From the NCBI RefSeq assembly GCF_022458985.1, contig NC_061781.1:24631001-24695000 (forward strand): DNA of 64,000 nucleotides. Direction: 5' to 3'. The notes beneath the pieces are model-generated. The model saw nothing but the letters and a program-made list of their open reading frames with translations. It was not told the DNA's origin and ran no database searches. A program made the translations under genes and the position numbers. Source of the stretch: Mugil cephalus (lineage: Eukaryota; Chordata; Actinopteri; Mugiliformes; Mugilidae). Shown piece after piece: positions 23,629 through 34,686 of the stretch; within the stretch, counting starts at the first letter, position 1; each line of letters starts with the position of its first letter.

Positions 23629-24180
23629 TGCAGTGTGGATAAATTTAAATTAATTTGATGATGTAACCGTCTACTGTCCTTTAATTAGAAGTTTAAACCT
23701 TTCAGCACTTTGATTTTGTCCCAGATAAACTGGTGTGTGTGTGTTATTTTGTTTCACTGAGGTCATATGTAAAAAAGAAGCCGAAACTAAATAACTGTTG
23801 AGATTACTTTACCTGCGGACCAAGCTGTTCTCGATGTCCATGCACGTTTATCAAGCTGCTTGTGCCACAATGCCACTGATAGTATTTCTCTGCCACACAA
23901 CCTTTTTCTGTTATTCTACATCTAATCCAGGAACTCATTCATAAATTCACTTCAAAAAACAAAAAAAAAAACAGTATATTTTCTGGTGAATCGCCTTAAA
24001 CTCTAGTCATAACTAGGTGTAGCCACAACGCTGAAGATTAAAACGTGTCACGTTTGTTTGTCTCTCTCAGTCATTTTCACTTTCATGGACTCTTGATTCT
24101 AAAGCATAGAAAGTGTGTGATTAAATGTACGGCATGTTTGCATTTATTTGCACTAAATGGAAAGGATGGATTGGAATGCT

Positions 24181-24186
24181 AATAAA
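24181..24186 (+). promoter_or_regulatory. Poly(A) signal of lrrfip1 long isoform
   Basis: AATAAA lies 553 bases after the stop of the large exon and before the alternative exon at 24623. It is the natural 3' end of the long transcript. The intervening 3' UTR holds no recognisable gene. Confidence 0.6.
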
Positions 24187-24622
24187 CACCCTGCTGTTAC
24201 CCATTTGAAATTTGAAATGTTGTTTTAAATCTATTTTTGTTGAATTATTGTTTTCTCATGGTAACTTTGAGTCATCATACCCGAGTGTGGTCATGTTGTC
24301 CTAGAAGGTGTGTGCTCTTGCACTGACCATCCTCTCCACAGTTTGTGCATGCTAACCCCCCCATGCCCCCACCCCCCACACACACTCCCCTCCATCACTC
24401 CCTCATGGATGCCTGATCTGTTGCATGCATCAACCTTAGCCCCCTCCCTACCATCTCCCTGGCTCCTCCCACCGCTGGTACGTTAACTTCATTTTTCATT
24501 TTATTGCTATGGGAAGTGATTATGTGTGTGTTATGCAGTGTGATGCATTGAAATTGATCATTTGATATGAAGTGAACTTTTCTGAAACGTACATTTTCTC
24601 AAAGGTGTGTTGTATGTTTCAG

Positions 24623-26270
24623 AGATCCGTCTGAGGAAGCTGGTGGACGAGCGGGAAAAAATGATAGAGCAGGTGAGGCGGTGCTGAAAGTACATACATA
24701 CTGTTAGGATTTGGTAGCCTTCATATAACATGGGTCAAACATTTAATGTTTAAAAACACAATAACATGAACTGGCCCACAAATAGATATAGGAGGACACT
24801 GGGTAAACTGCTCTACATTATGGACAATCCATCCCGTCCACTGCACCAAACACTACAGGAGGAGCTCATTCTCCAGCAGAATGAATCAGCTCCACTCCCA
24901 TAGTGAACACTACAGAACTATAAACAGTTAATTTCTCTAGTCTAAGTCTGAGTTCAGAATTCAGAAATGAACCTAGCTCTAAAACTGGTTCCACTGAATG
25001 ACGAAAGTAAAACAAGAACAAAATCAATGTGTATTAATCCTCAGCAACATTTGTTAAAAACTGCACTTGGAAACTCTTGGAAAATGGAAAACTCTGGACA
25101 TGACTGTACTTTGGGCTACAAGTCTTGTCTTTGTTTGGGTTGTTCCATGAGATTTATTGAGGGTAAAGTTGTCACTATAAGCTGACCGTGATGTGTACCT
25201 GATGTACGTGTCGTGCGTCTGTTTACAGGTAAAGAAACTGAAGGCCCAGCTGGAACAGAAGACACAGAAAAATGGCACAGACGCGTCTACTCCAGACGGC
25301 GAAATAGTTGAAAATGGCGCCAACGATCCCAACATCATGGAAGTGCAGAGTAAGTGTACTCACGTATAAAAAAACACTTTAGAATAGTTAGTGACTCCAT
25401 TGGCAGCTCCTCCTCCACACCTGCAAATATTACATGTGGGGTTCCTCAGGGTTCAGTTGTAGATCCACTTCTCTTCAGTCTTCAGTATTTCAGAACCTCA
25501 GACCGTGGTACGTTGGCTGGAGGGGGACCGGGCCAGAAGCTTTTAGGAGCTCTGACTATGTTGAGGCTTTTAAGAAGCACGTTAAGACCCATCTTTATTC
25601 CCTTTTATTTTACTTTTTCATCTGATCATTCTGGGTGTTAATAACTTTTCATTTGTTGATACATTGACGTTTATCTGTATTTTACACGTTTTACACGACA
25701 TGTTGGATGTGAAGCACTTTGGTGCAACTGTTCTTTGACTTGAAGGTGCTGTATAAGTGAAATAAACTTAGACTAACATATATTTGCTCTTGCTAAATAT
25801 CTCCAGGAGACTCTAACAGGCAAATAAGCGACATGAAGTTCAAGCTGGTGAAGGCCGAACAAGAAGTGACGGCTTTAGAGCAAAACGTAAGTGGAGAAGA
25901 ATCCTGAAAGCTCTCAGCACACGGCTCTGATTAAAAGACGTTTCTGACGTTGTATTTTTCTTGCGTGCTCAGGTGACCAGACTCGAGGGTCAGGTGACGC
26001 GCTACAAGTCCGCAGCAGAAAACTCAGAGAAAGTGGAGGACGAGCTGAAGGCGGAGAAACGGAAGCTACAGAGAGAGGCACGCCGTCTCTTTCTACTCAT
26101 TCAAATTAAAGCCCAAAGCGTCCGAAGCTCTGATTAACTGAAAACCTTTTTTCTTCCTCCAGCTGCGGTCGGCGCTGGACAAGATCGACGAACTGGAGTC
26201 AAACAACAGCCATCTATCTAAGAGACTGGAGAAGATAAAGTCTAGCCGTGGAATGGCTCAGACTCCGTAG
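24623..26270 (+). CDS. lrrfip1: LRRFIP1, short-isoform 3' exons (coiled-coil C-terminus)
   Basis: Five exons: 24623-24672, 25229-25349, 25807-25886, 25973-26077, 26163-26270 (TAG 26268-26270). The first enters in phase 1, exactly as the large exon does, so exon 18785-18923 can splice to either. Skipping the large exon gives a 1980 nt frame in this window (659 residues). The encoded segment contains [32 protein letters not shown] and [15 protein letters not shown], the heptad-rich C-terminal coiled coil common to LRRFIP1 short forms and LRRFIP2. The junction after LQRE (26077) is unusual: the intron appears to begin with GC, not GT, and ends with a normal CTCCAG. Reading on to the next GT would shift the frame. 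A remnant LINE lies in the intron between the second and third of these exons. Confidence 0.9.
25360..25785 (+). mobile_element. Truncated LINE fragment with reverse-transcriptase motif
   Basis: The plus-strand frame reads [17 protein letters not shown], the GVPQGSVLGPLLF signature of non-LTR reverse transcriptases. It soon jumps to a 3' region ending in GAAGGTGCTGTATAAGTGAAATAAA, typical of fish LINE/SINE tails. The joined pieces suggest an internal deletion. It lies in an lrrfip1 short-isoform intron. Confidence 0.75.
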
Positions 26271-27160
26271 CTTCCGCTCCGTCTGCTCCGTAAACCAAAG
26301 CTGTCTGATCACCTGGAAGACGACCGTCCTCTGTCTGTCGTCTGGCTAATAGAGACCATAAGAAAAAAAATCTAACTTAGGTATTATATCCACAGATTAG
26401 ACACCACCACCACCACCACCAAGCAACGTGCCATTTCTTTGTTTTATTTTTCTTGTTTTGTCTGATGAGAAGTCCTCACAGCATCGTGAGGCAAACTTCC
26501 ACCGTGACTTCGGTTGAACCTCAGCACTGAAGGAGGAACAGGCCACGCGGTCGACTTCTTTCTCTCGTTGTGTTTTTTTTTTTTTTTGTTGCTAGAGACA
26601 ACATGTTGCACTGGCTCTTCTTCCTTCCTGCTGCCTCCCAACAAGGTATTTATTCGCTCACATGGAGGATGTTAAAGACGGAGGACGACGGCCGAGACCT
26701 TCAGATGCTTTGTGTTGTGGATTTTCCTCACTTTACCTTTTTTTTTTTTTGTCATTTGCAGCCAAAGCCAAACTAAAAATGTTTGTCAGCTAAAGAGAAA
26801 CTTTTTCAGGTAGTCACAAAGAGTCACCAACGTCCCCCTCGTCTCGTAGGCGTCAGATCCCTTGATGCTGAGCAGGTTTGACCCACAGTGTGCCGTCATC
26901 CTTATTAACTCTTCCTGCTTTCTGCTTCGTATAGTCAATCACTGGTTGGCTCTTGCGCACACACACGTAAATGCTGAGACTTTACTGAGGAAATGTGACG
27001 ATAGGGACTCAAAGCGGTGTTAGCAGGAGATACTGAACACACTGGGGAGATGCTGCTTCACTGTTTACAAAGCTTTAACCTGTTTGTAAGGAAACTTAAA
27101 GAACTGTAATCTTTGTGCAATAAAATTTCAAACTTTACAGTTTCTTTAATTGTTGTGGTG
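26271..27160 (+). other. 3' UTR of lrrfip1 short isoform with poly(A) signal
   Basis: The sequence after the TAG has no coding frame with family resemblance. It holds a short CAC run (about 26403-26420), two T-runs (26573-26587 and about 26740-26750) and AATAAA at 27119-27124, followed by a T-rich stretch. I take 26271 to about 27140 as the 3' UTR. The remaining spacer to tyw5 contains repeat-like sequence only. Confidence 0.6.
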
Positions 27161-27529
27161 TGGTCCAGGAAACGGGAGCTGAGGTATTTTAAGGCCGTAT
27201 TGTGAGCCTGACTCTGCCTGGGGACGGAAAAGATCCACGTCTCCAACATGAGGAGGTGAATTTGTTGGGTCAGTATCTGAAGTCAAACAATACGTAAAGC
27301 AGAACACTGCCATCACTGGTACAGGTAGTTACTCATTTACCATTCAAACCATAGACTGTATATAAATATGGACAACGTGTCCCCACTTTCTTGCACTGGC
27401 CAAACTTTTCAGAGCTGTTGGCATGGCAACCGGTGGTCGCCGTTGTCAAATACAGTTTCTATAGCGTTGGATAACTAAAACAGAACTTGTCCAAAAAACT
27501 GACACTTGAAGATGCATCAACATGTTTTT

Positions 27530-27840
27530 TAACCTCCTGAAGCCTAAAGTCCTTGTTATGTTTCAGGTTTGTAGCAGATGACTCTGCTTCATTTAAACTT
27601 TTATCCTCATAACTCGATACTAGTTGGTGTAAAAACATGAGCGATCACGTAACAAAAGGGGACAAAGGATGAAACCTCATCTAATTTTACAGTTGAAACT
27701 TGTTTATATATGTTTAACTTTCCTTGTTCAACATGACACAAATTCTATCAATAGCAATAAGCTATAACTTCACTAATTAGCAGGTACTCAATTGAGGACG
27801 TTGGGATTTCATTATTTGCAGTTCTGCTTTTGCACAACAA
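27530..27840 (+). repeat. Interspersed repeat (partner at 53950-54330)
   Basis: AACCTCCTGA, CTAGTTGGTGTAAAA and CACTAATTAGCAGGTACTCAATTGAGGACG-like segments occur in the same order in both copies, each ending near TTCTGCTTTTGCA. Confidence 0.7.
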
Positions 27841-28091
27841 TGACCTGACCTACTTATCCCAAATAAAGGAAATTAAAATTGCAAAGCGAACATCAGCTCA
27901 GGTGTCAGGAGTTTGGCCCATTCGAGGAGGTGGAGCTTATGACCTATACTGCAGCCGGACACCAGGGGGCGCTCTACTTTTTTTTGGCTTCACTGAAGTT
28001 GAATTCAATACAGAGTGGGTCAGAAAGCTGTTGTTTGCAGTAAGAGATGAGTAAACTGTCCTCTGAACAGACAGGTTCAAAGGCTGCAGAC

Positions 28092-28097
28092 TTTATT
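28092..28097 (-). promoter_or_regulatory. Poly(A) signal of tyw5
   Basis: TTTATT on the plus strand, which is AATAAA on the minus strand, lies 182 bases beyond the tyw5 stop codon. No better signal is seen nearer. Confidence 0.55.
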
Positions 28098-28278
28098 TTG
28101 TATTAAAATGAGACAAAAACTGTTAAAACACAAAGAAAAATAAGAAATGTTTTACTATAAACTGTGATTCATTCGTCTCAGCATAAATAACGTTTGGTGT
28201 GATTTCCATCTTTGTGCCACATGCAGGTCAAAACTATTACTTTGTTCTCTGTTCAAAATCCAAAAGACAAATGGTGTC

Positions 28279-31200
28279 TCATCCAGGTTTGGTGGTTGGA
28301 CTGTCAGAGTCGTCCTGTGTCTTTGTTCCTGATAAACTGTCTAAGTGTGTCCGTGTTTGGATGCGCTGAATCATACGTCGGCCGTAGAAGTCCCGATAAT
28401 CTTCTGGAAGTTCATCCAGAGCGTGTAGCGCCCTCTCCAGAGCCTGAAGGGCCCGAGCTGCAGCCACCGGGTCTTTGTTCCCGTACGGGTCCTTTTTGTC
28501 GTAGCTGTGTGGAGGTAGGTGGCGCCAGAACACATTGACCCCCACTCCAAACTGCAGCGCAAGGGTCTTATGGAACCACAGAGCTGGACAAAGACAAAGA
28601 GAAGTGTTACGGTAAAAGTAGTAGTTAGGATGTGTTGACAGAGTGATGGGCGGCTCTCGTTACCAGGGATGAACAGCAGATCTCCAGGCTCCAGCACACA
28701 CTCGTATCTCTTCGCCTTCACAAAATCAGGGAACCGTTGCAAATCTGGTGCATCGATGTCCAGGACCTCTGACTTATCACCTGATGGGACACATGATTAA
28801 AGTCAGGTTAATAAGTGTAAGTAAGAAGAACCACCGATCAGGCATAACATTATGACCACTGAGAGGAGACGTAAATAACATTTAAACCATCTTGTGACAA
28901 TTCAGTGTTCTGCTGATTAACTTTAGGCGTTAACATGGCCTCCAAATTCACTAGATCCCAAACTAATCAAGTATCAGTGGGAGGAGCCACCATAGAGGCC
29001 CCTCCCCTCAACCCATAGGACCCAAAGGCCCCACTAATACACCTCAGCACACCCCAACAAGGTCCATTCTCTGATGAGTCACAACCTGCACAATAATAGG
29101 AAGGTGGTCATAATCTTATGCCTGATCCATGTATATTTCAGCCGTGACTGAGGCGCTGACATGTTTCCATAGCTACTTACCAGACAGGTAGAGGTGTAGT
29201 GCATCCTGGGGGCTGTAGAGAACCACTCTCTTTGTCCCAGTCACCTGAGCCAGCAGGTTGTCCATCACCTGAAGGAACCAACGAAAGAACCCACTTCACC
29301 GTTAAGATGCGGCGAAGCTGACCAGTTATGACCTCAGACATCCCTCCAAACCCCTTAACCACGCTCACATCATAGTGCGTCCAGAGCTGCAGGCCACAGG
29401 AGCTGATGCGGAAGACGGTGGAGAAGAACTGATCGGGCTCAAAGAAGCGCGGGACGTGGAAATCCGACGCCAAGTCTGGGAACTGTTTGCTCAGATCAGC
29501 AGGTTCCTGCAGGAGAGGAAGCAAACATTTCCAGACTGGAGACGATCTTTATCACATTAAAAAAATATATGTCACCCAACATTTAGTCTTCTCACTCCTT
29601 CAGTTTGTAAACAGTGTGATGTTTTCTGAGGGGCGGGGCTTAACTGGAGGCAAAACATGACTGGAGGCACAAATGAACAAGGAAAACGTATATTATAGAG
29701 AATATACTAATACTCCTTGAGACTGTGAGTGTTATTTTTAAAAAGTTGACTCTGACTGATGGGACTATATTCACCGACCCCCTCACTCACTGGATGGACA
29801 ATTTGACCAAAGGACACAGAGGGGACGAAGTCTGGTCTGTCTTTATCAAGTGAAGCCTCTCCAACAAAGATACTATAAGACGTAAGTGGATCCACTGTGG
29901 AGGGTAACGTAGTAAATGCAACTTCTGCTTGGACACCCCTGAAACATGCAAGTAACGTTGCGTTAGCTCACAATTAGCATTAGCATGTCACATGAATCCC
30001 CCAAATAATGATGAACTTAATGTAATTTGTCAAACAGTCTATCACTCACTGGATGGATTGACAGGATTGTCCACTGTGCAATGGGCAGACATTTACACGG
30101 ACCATGAAAGAAAATCTGAAGGCACACAAATCGTTAGATGCCTCTAAAAGCTAAACCAAAGTCGTCTATATGTGGCAGTGGCTGGTGTGTGATAAAACTT
30201 CAAGTTAGTGTTTTAGATTTTTCAGTTTTGGCACCAAAGAAATACAGCGAGACGACATTTTCCTGGTTGAAGGCCTCCAGCTTCCCTCTGTTTTGCCTCC
30301 AGCTAACGTTGTGATGTCACAGTGACGTAGGACGTGAAGAGGTCTGTACCTTTCGTACGTCCTCTCCCAGCGATCGAAGATAGTAGCTCTCATCCTAAAA
30401 AACAGACCGAGGAATGAATGAATAAAACCAACTACTCACGCTGCAGTTTACACCAAATCCTTTTTTATTCTTCTTACCTCACAGAGGAAGAAGTCGGCGT
30501 GTTTTGTCTCGGATGCTCTTTTCACAAACTCACTAAACGGCAGAGTTCTGTTAAAATGAGACACAGGAGATGAGAGAGCTGCAGAGGAGACTGTTTATAT
30601 GTAAGGACAGAGTTCATGGTTTGGGTTCGGCATTAAGTTCACATGGTCAGGGACCATCCACACACGGTGCAGATCTGTATGAGCAGACATACTTGTAGAG
30701 AAAGTTTTTGTGGAGGAAATCCATCTGTGGCACCGTGGACACGTGAATCTTCACCTCCTTGTCGCCTCCTTTACGTGCAAGATATTCAACCGTCCACTTC
30801 TCCAGACACGGGCCCAGACTCACACCTCTCAGGACGGCCGGTCTGCGCTGGAAAGCAACGCTCATGGTTAATGTGCGAGTGGCTTCATTCTGAACCATCG
30901 AACCCAAAACATCATCAGGTAACGCGTTAAAGTTGTTTAATTTAAAGGAAAATAACCACAATCTCAGGGGAATATGTATGTTTCAAAGGCAGCAGGTACA
31001 CACTAACTCAAGAATGCATTGCACCTCAGTAAAAGGAGTAAATCTGTAGTGAAGAACTGAAAACATGTGTCACCAAGCAAGTTCAAACACGTCTTTACCA
31101 ACAATATTCTGAATAGATACAAGGTGGAAATGGGCAAAAAATATATATATATGTAACCAATGAACAATGTGCAATGGGGGTAGGACTAGATGAGTTTTTA

Positions 31201-31489
31201 ATAACTTCATCCTACACCCTTTGGAACATGGAATGGCTATTTATATTGTTACAGAGTTGTCTTATCAATTAGTTTTTGTTTTTTGTTTTTTTGCCTAAAC
31301 TTTATTTTAGTTTGTTTTGACCTGTTTGTTTTGATCTGTTTCAATAATCAGACAAATAAATGTGCCTTGTTGTTATATTTAGATTATAAAAATAGCATCT
31401 CTCAAGGTTAATGCATACTCATGTTTGATAGTCTGAACAGTCTGTGTATGAATCTTGTTCTTCATGTTATTTTTTAGTTTTTGAGTGTT

Positions 31490-31521
<32 letters not shown>

Positions 31522-31794
31522 TGTCAGGAGCGTCATTGCTATGGGGTAGGGGTGTGTGGTCTGGTCTAGTTGGATGCTACATGTCTGAATAACACCTACA
31601 TGAATGAATGAAAACCAGGTCCTAAAGTTTCCCTGCAGAAACCTGAACTGTCACAACATGTGTCACTTCTCTGCAGCCATGATAAAGTTATGATAATACG
31701 TTTTTTTTCTTACCTCTGGATAAATTTCTCGTAGAAACACGTCCCTGTCTACTTCTGTAAATATCGGCACGGCTGCTTTTTCCTGGAGCTCCAT
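28279..31794 (-). CDS. tyw5: TYW5, tRNA wybutosine-synthesizing protein 5 (JmjC hydroxylase)
   Basis: Fe(II)/2-oxoglutarate-dependent hydroxylase that makes hydroxywybutosine at position 37 of tRNA-Phe. Eight coding exons on the minus strand, in order: 31714-31794, 30693-30847, 30478-30547, 30350-30394, 29369-29506, 29181-29268, 28664-28780, 28279-28583. Total 999 nt, 332 residues plus stop; human TYW5 is 315. The start ATG (31794-31792) opens [15 protein letters not shown], aligned with the human N-terminus. Recognised stretches: [78 protein letters not shown] and LPEDYRDFY. The JmjC iron ligands are H161 and D163 (HYD) and H236 (WFH), one residue off the human numbering as I recall it. All splice sites are GT..AG. 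The gene is head-to-head with maip1. The C-terminus, after IQRIQ, is longer than in human. Confidence 0.96.
28836..29127. mobile_element. MITE of the GATCAGGCATAACATTATGACC family, complete copy
   Basis: Left GATCAGGCATAACATTATGACC and right GGTCATAATCTTATGCCTGATC are nearly perfect inverted repeats around 292 bp, in the tyw5 intron between exons 6 and 7. Related copies lie at 31495-31665, 37783-38225, 50819-50997 and 58741-59660. Confidence 0.85.
31495..31665. mobile_element. MITE fragment, GATCAGGCATAACATTATG family
   Basis: Internal segment GTCATTGCTATGGGGTAGGGG...GGTCTGGTCTAG...GATGCTACATGTCTGAA...CATGAATGAATGAA...CCAGGTCC.AAAGTTTCCC, shared with 37783-38225. It is preceded by (CT)n/(GT)n microsatellites (31490-31524). 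It lies in tyw5 intron 1. Confidence 0.7.
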
Positions 31795-32123
31795 TGAACA
31801 TGATTTTATCTAGAAAACCCGTCGCTCCTGAAAACAAACAGCTCAGTACAACCTCACCGGCGCGTGTTACATCGTTAGTGTTCCCCATAGAAACAAAAAC
31901 AAAATAATAATCAGGGCGGACTTTTAATGAGTTATACCCCACTTTATATATTTGAATATTGTTGTTTAATTATTCGTTTATAAAAACGCGTGTTTCTTTG
32001 TTGTCTTTAGTTTATTTACACGTATCTCTTAATAACTGTTGCTAACCGGAAGCTGTGTTGCGAGCTGTTGCTAACCGGAAGGTTCAAGGACACAGTCTGT
32101 GTACGTCTAGGGGGGAAAAAAAG
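31795..32123. promoter_or_regulatory. Bidirectional promoter between tyw5 and maip1
   Basis: Only 329 bases separate the two divergent start codons, so both transcripts must begin here. The 17-mer CTGTTGCTAACCGGAAG occurs twice in the same orientation, at 32036-32052 and 32065-32081 (29 bp apart). Each copy contains CCGGAAG, the ETS/GABP core common in TATA-less housekeeping promoters, next to GTTGCTA, which resembles an RFX/X-box half-site. No TATA box is obvious. The sites sit 43-88 bases from the maip1 ATG, so the maip1 5' UTR is short or the sites lie within it. Confidence 0.75.
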
Positions 32124-34453
32124 ATGGCGCTCCCCATGTTAAGAGGTTGTTCCAGGTTTCCGTCGACATTTAGCTTTACTCGTGTGTTTTTAAATGAAAG
32201 ACTCGTCCTGAACAAGTTGCATCAGACTCGGCTACATCCCTCCTCGGCCCCGGTTCGGCTCTACGGGTCGGACCCGTGGCAGAAACCCGCGAAGAAGATG
32301 ATTTGGGTCGGTATCCCGAACCCGTTCATCTGGTTCCGAACCCGGATTTACTCCTTTCTGATCAGGACGTACTTCGACAAAGACTTCAGCATTGAAGAGT
32401 TTACGGAGGGAGCGAAGCAGGTGTGTTTAAACCTTAAAACCTGGAAACCCAGCATGGAAACACACCCCTGGATTGTTTGTTTACATCAGGGGCGGTCAAA
32501 CCCGTTTCAGTTCGGAGGCCACATTCAGCCCAGTTTGATCTGGAGCAGTAACATAACACAATAATGTGTTTGTTGTAGTGCAAAGAAGAACAAGTAAATT
32601 AAGAGAATGTTTAAAAAAAGGAAAAATTTTTAAAATGTCTTTTAGTCCTTGGTCTCAGTGTTGTGTTGAATCTACTTATCTTCCTAAAACAGTGAACAAA
32701 TTGGAAACAGCCGTTATATTTATTGAAAAATTGGACTCTTCTGTATAATTTTTTTTGCTAATACGTGCTAACACTGCAGATTAGACTCTCTGGTGGGCCG
32801 CTTTTGGTCCGCGGGCCCTATGTTTGACACCTGAGATCCAGATCCACACCATGTGCGTTAACCATGAGGATGTTGTGTTGACTCTTGCAGGCCTTTGTTC
32901 AGGTTTCCAGGCTGTTGTCTCAGTGTCAGTTCAAAGCGCTGGACGGACTCGTAGCTTCAGACGTGAGTATGGTGGAATAAAACCTGCCGTGATAAACACA
33001 GTGAGATGCACTGCTTTCACAAAGACAGATGGTTTTAGATCTATTCTGAGCTGTGTAATCACTGTCCACTTGTGAGCTTACTCTACTTTGCTCAGTGTAC
33101 AACCTGTGGACATATAGACAACGTAAAAGAATCCTGAATAACGGGATTAAATGTAGATTTATAGTGGGAGAGGTCAGAGGTTTGGGTCATAATATACTGT
33201 AGCTATGAGCGTTTCAGGAGGTCATTCATCCCCACACTGTCAGCGGTCTAATGCTTAAGGTCTGTTGCACATCGACACACAACACACTTTATATAAGCGC
33301 ACACTGAGACACTGTATAATGTCTGTATATCTCATGTCTTGTATATCTCATGTAAATTGGACTGTAGATTATTTTCTGTAATTCTTACTACCTCATTCTT
33401 ATTCTATTTTTAAGATGATTTTATTTTATTTTGACTCTTATTCTTATGTCTGTGTCTGGTTCACATATGTTCTTTGTTATCCTGAGACTCTTGGTCAGAA
33501 CAGTTTCCCTGTGGGGATCAAGGAAGTGATGTTGAATCTTGAATCTTAATAGTCATTTCATAAACATTCTTAAATTATTAATGTTTCAGCGACGTTTTTA
33601 TTGAGTGTTTTATCTCTTAGGTTTGTCTCTAATCTATTAAGTAAGAAAGACACTACTAAAGACAAATTCTGTGTTACTGATTAAGTTGTAATTTAAGTGA
33701 ATTAAACGACACATGCATCACCCAGATATTTGGCCTCATATCAAAGAGTGCAGCCGAGTGAGTGCAGTAGTTTAAAATGCGTCTTGCAGTCGGCTGGATG
33801 TTGTATCCCGTCCACACTCGTTCCCCTTTTTCCTGTCCCTGCAGCTGGTTGGGAAGCTGGAGGAAAAGTGCAGCTCGCTGCCGTCCAACTACAAGGAAGC
33901 GCTCTGTGCAGATCCTGATGACATCATGCAAACGATACTCGGAGACATGGGAGTTTTCTATGATGATAACGGTGAGAGATGTTATAGGATCAACCCCCTG
34001 GAGGATAGTTTCTTCTCACTGTGCTGATACTGTGCAATAATTACATAAGCACAGTATATTCATTACTCATTTTACAAACTAAAGTAATTTGTTCAGTCGT
34101 AATTAGAGTCTGTGTTATTTTTATTCCAGGGAGAAAGTTTGTCCGTGTCCTGACGCGTTTCTGGTACCTGACCAGCGCAAATCTTCCTAACGACAGCTTA
34201 GAGGGAATTCGCATGTTTAAGGTGGTGATCGGACGGGAAGACGGACAAGAAGAAACCAAGAGAGTGCTAACAGCCACGTATGAGTGAGTGTCCTCCACCA
34301 CTAACGGGTTTAAACACTGAAAGTCTTTGTCTCTCAGACAATTCACTCTGATCTTTATTCTGTCTTTGTGGCAGATTTCAGAGGGAGTTCACTAAAGGAG
34401 TTCCTCCAGACTGGACCATCACGAGGATAGAGCACTCCAAGCTTTTGGATTAG
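32124..34453 (+). CDS. maip1: MAIP1, m-AAA protease-interacting protein 1 (C2orf47 homologue)
   Basis: Mitochondrial matrix protein that, in mammals, binds the m-AAA protease (AFG3L2) and helps sort and mature the uniporter regulator EMRE. Five exons: 32124-32420, 32891-32962, 33845-33971, 34130-34283, 34375-34453 (TAG at the end). Total 729 nt, 242 residues; human is about 290. The ATG at 32124 has a purine-rich context (AAAAAGATGGC). An earlier in-frame TTG near 32055 is not a credible start. Residues 1-60 are Arg- and Ser-rich with few acidic residues, as expected for a mitochondrial presequence. The core reads FRTRIYSFLIRTYFDKDFS, SRLLSQCQFKALDGLV, FVRVLTRFWYLTSANLP and FQREFTKGVPPDWTITRIEH, a Tim44-like fold in this family (recollection). 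Phases 0/0/1/2 close perfectly. A decayed transposon lies in intron 1. Confidence 0.93.
32487..32833. mobile_element. hAT-like nonautonomous element (CAGGGGYGGTCAAAC ends)
   Basis: Left CAGGGGCGGTCAAACCCGTTT and right GGGCCCTATGTTTGACACCTG are inverted ends. GGCCACATTCAGCCCAGTTTGATC and GACTCTCTGGTGGGCCGCTTTTGG are standard internal segments of a widespread fish element. 347 bp, in maip1 intron 1. Confidence 0.8.
32963..33844 (+). other. maip1 intron 2, no gene seen
   Basis: AT-rich intron. A repeat-like tail CCCTGTGGGGATCAAGGAAGTG...GAATCTTGAATCTT lies at about 33500-33550. Nothing else was recognised. Confidence 0.5.
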
Positions 34454-34680
34454 TGGAAATTCCCTTGTGTTTGCTTTCATTACAGCGAAATCAGCTTGAC
34501 GTTATGCACATCATGAGGGGAAAGGAGAAGCTGCTGCTCACTGAGCGTCGGAGGAAAACATCAGGACAAAGTTGGAGATTCGTTAAGGCCAGAACTGTCT
34601 GCGCTAACATAACTTCACTATGTCACAGAAACCAGTGATCAGAACTTTGTGAACTCACTCTGGAAGATGTGGTATTTAAT

Positions 34681-34686
34681 AATAAA
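34681..34686 (+). promoter_or_regulatory. Poly(A) signal of maip1
   Basis: AATAAA lies 228 bases after the maip1 stop. A second AATAAA at 35051-35056, followed by a TG-rich stretch, could serve as a distal site. Confidence 0.5.

Noticed and set aside
24353..24478. Candidate Pro-rich exon between CTCTCCACAG and GTACGT
   Set aside because: In the phase required by both neighbours it meets TAA within five codons.
28371..28742. 123-codon minus-strand frame running from tyw5 exon 7 into the intron
   Set aside because: Readthrough past the donor at 28663. The correct continuation is exon 8 in another frame.
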